This document shows, in pieces, positions 6,870 through 7,295 of a DNA stretch of 7,295 bases (positions within the stretch are counted from its first letter, which is position 1; each line of letters starts with the position of its first letter). This DNA is from Candidatus Omnitrophica bacterium 4484_49. Its GTDB lineage: Bacteria > Omnitrophota > Gorgyraeia > Kaelpiales > Kaelpiaceae. The notes beneath the pieces were generated by a model. That model was not told the DNA's origin. It was given only the letters and a program-made list of their open reading frames with translations, and ran no database searches. The translations under genes and the position numbers were made by a program. The DNA lies in contig NATI01000044.1 of assembly GCA_002085265.1 (NCBI GenBank), forward strand, positions 1-7,295, written 5' to 3'.

Positions 6870-7295
6870 GCTAAATTTTCCTCCATTACTGCCAGATTTT
6901 CAAACCGGGTATATTCTTTAATAAATGCCAGCTTCACAACACCGACAGGACCATTCCTCTGTTTGGCTATTATCACCTCTGCTATACCTTTATTCTCCTC
7001 ACTGGGATAATAATATTCCTTCCGGAAAAGTAAAATTACAACATCTGCATCCTGCTCAATTGCTCCTGATTCTCTGAGGTCTGAGAGTTGGGGTCTCCTG
7101 TTCTGCCTCTGCTCTGTTGCCCTTGAGAGCTGGCTTATGGCAATCACCGGAATATCAAGTTCCCGAGCCAGGTCTTTCAGACTTCGGGAAATCTCTGAAA
7201 TTTCCTGCTGCCTGTTCTCTGCTCGTGATAAACTTCTCATAAGTTGCAGATAATCCACAATTAAAAGTTTAATATCATGATGCGCCTTGAGCCTT
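6866..7295 (-). CDS. dnaB: Replicative DNA helicase DnaB, C-terminal part (5' end beyond the window)
   Basis: This is the 3' end of the hexameric replicative helicase that unwinds DNA at the fork with ATP. A GTG at 7258 could be taken as a start, but the frame stays open to the right edge and the extra codons (RLKAHHDIKLLI) continue the family sequence, so the gene is cut by the window. Visible are the Walker B strand LLIVDYLQLM, the segment ending in ISQLSR, the strongly conserved SDLRESGAIEQDADVV block, and the IIAKQRNGPVG block with a closing Phe (TRFENL). These are the second half of the RecA-like ATPase domain. The Walker A loop and the N-terminal domain lie outside, so length and integrity cannot be judged. 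No intein or frameshift is seen in the visible part. The TGA stop overlaps the bamA start by 4 nt (TTGA). The identification is near certain. Confidence 0.96.
   Translation of the reverse strand, partial: RLKAHHDIKLLIVDYLQLMRSLSRAENRQQEISEISRSLKDLARELDIPVIAISQLSRATEQRQNRRPQLSDLRESGAIEQDADVVILLFRKEYYYPSEENKGIAEVIIAKQRNGPVGVVKLAFIKEYTRFENLAVMEENLA
6880..6884 (-). promoter_or_regulatory. Ribosome binding site of bamA, inside the dnaB 3' end
   Basis: The minus strand reads GGAGG, 10 nt before the TTG at 6869. It lies in the dnaB codons ATG GAG GAA (residues MEE of the C-terminus). This site decides the bamA start, because no ATG or GTG exists between the in-frame stop at 6900-6902 and the signal peptide. 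Confidence 0.75.

Noticed and set aside
6866..7258. A short complete gene starting at GTG 7258
   Set aside because: The frame remains open to the window edge and the extra codons extend the DnaB Walker B region, so this is a truncated dnaB and not a small gene.
1..7295. CRISPR array, tRNA or rRNA genes, phage genes, or a novel defence or biosynthetic system
   Set aside because: Nearly every base is explained by conserved helicase, BAM and lipid A genes. No repeat array, cloverleaf or unassigned cluster is visible.

Overview
The window is a gene-dense stretch of a diderm, lipid A-making bacterium. Every gene lies on the minus strand, so transcription runs from the right edge to the left. In that order the genes are: dnaB (3' part only, cut by the right edge), bamA, skp/ompH, lpxD, an lpxC-fabZ fusion, lpxA and lpxI. 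Only the leftmost 61 bases, past the lpxI stop, are non-coding.

The genes form one tightly packed unit. Four junctions overlap (dnaB/bamA, skp/lpxD, lpxD/lpxC-fabZ, lpxA/lpxI) and the other two gaps are 9 and 4 nt. There is no room for a conventional intergenic promoter or terminator anywhere from the right edge to position 62. Several ribosome binding sites sit inside the last codons of the preceding gene, and three of the overlapping starts are best read as non-ATG codons (TTG for bamA, GTG for lpxD, probably GTG for lpxI).

Functionally this is an outer-membrane biogenesis operon. BamA inserts beta-barrel proteins and Skp chaperones them across the periplasm. LpxA, LpxC, LpxD and LpxI carry out the first four steps from UDP-GlcNAc to lipid X (2,3-diacylglucosamine-1-phosphate). 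The FabZ half of the fusion draws on the same 3-hydroxyacyl-ACP pool that LpxA and LpxD use. The order resembles the E. coli bamA-skp-lpxD-fabZ-lpxA-lpxB cluster, with LpxC fused in front of FabZ and lpxI standing where lpxB would be. All catalytic residues I could place in LpxA, LpxC, LpxD and FabZ are present.

Taxonomy is uncertain. The LpxC-FabZ fusion is typical of Bacteroidota and several uncultured diderm phyla. LpxI rather than LpxH, a dnaB gene overlapping bamA, and moderately AT-rich DNA point, by inference only, to an uncultured candidate phylum (Omnitrophota- or Aerophobota-like) more than to Proteobacteria. I found no undescribed system. The points worth a second look are the fusion, the helicase/outer-membrane coupling, an acidic-residue difference in LpxI, the coupled translation signals, and a short motif at the left edge that may be a mobile-element remnant.
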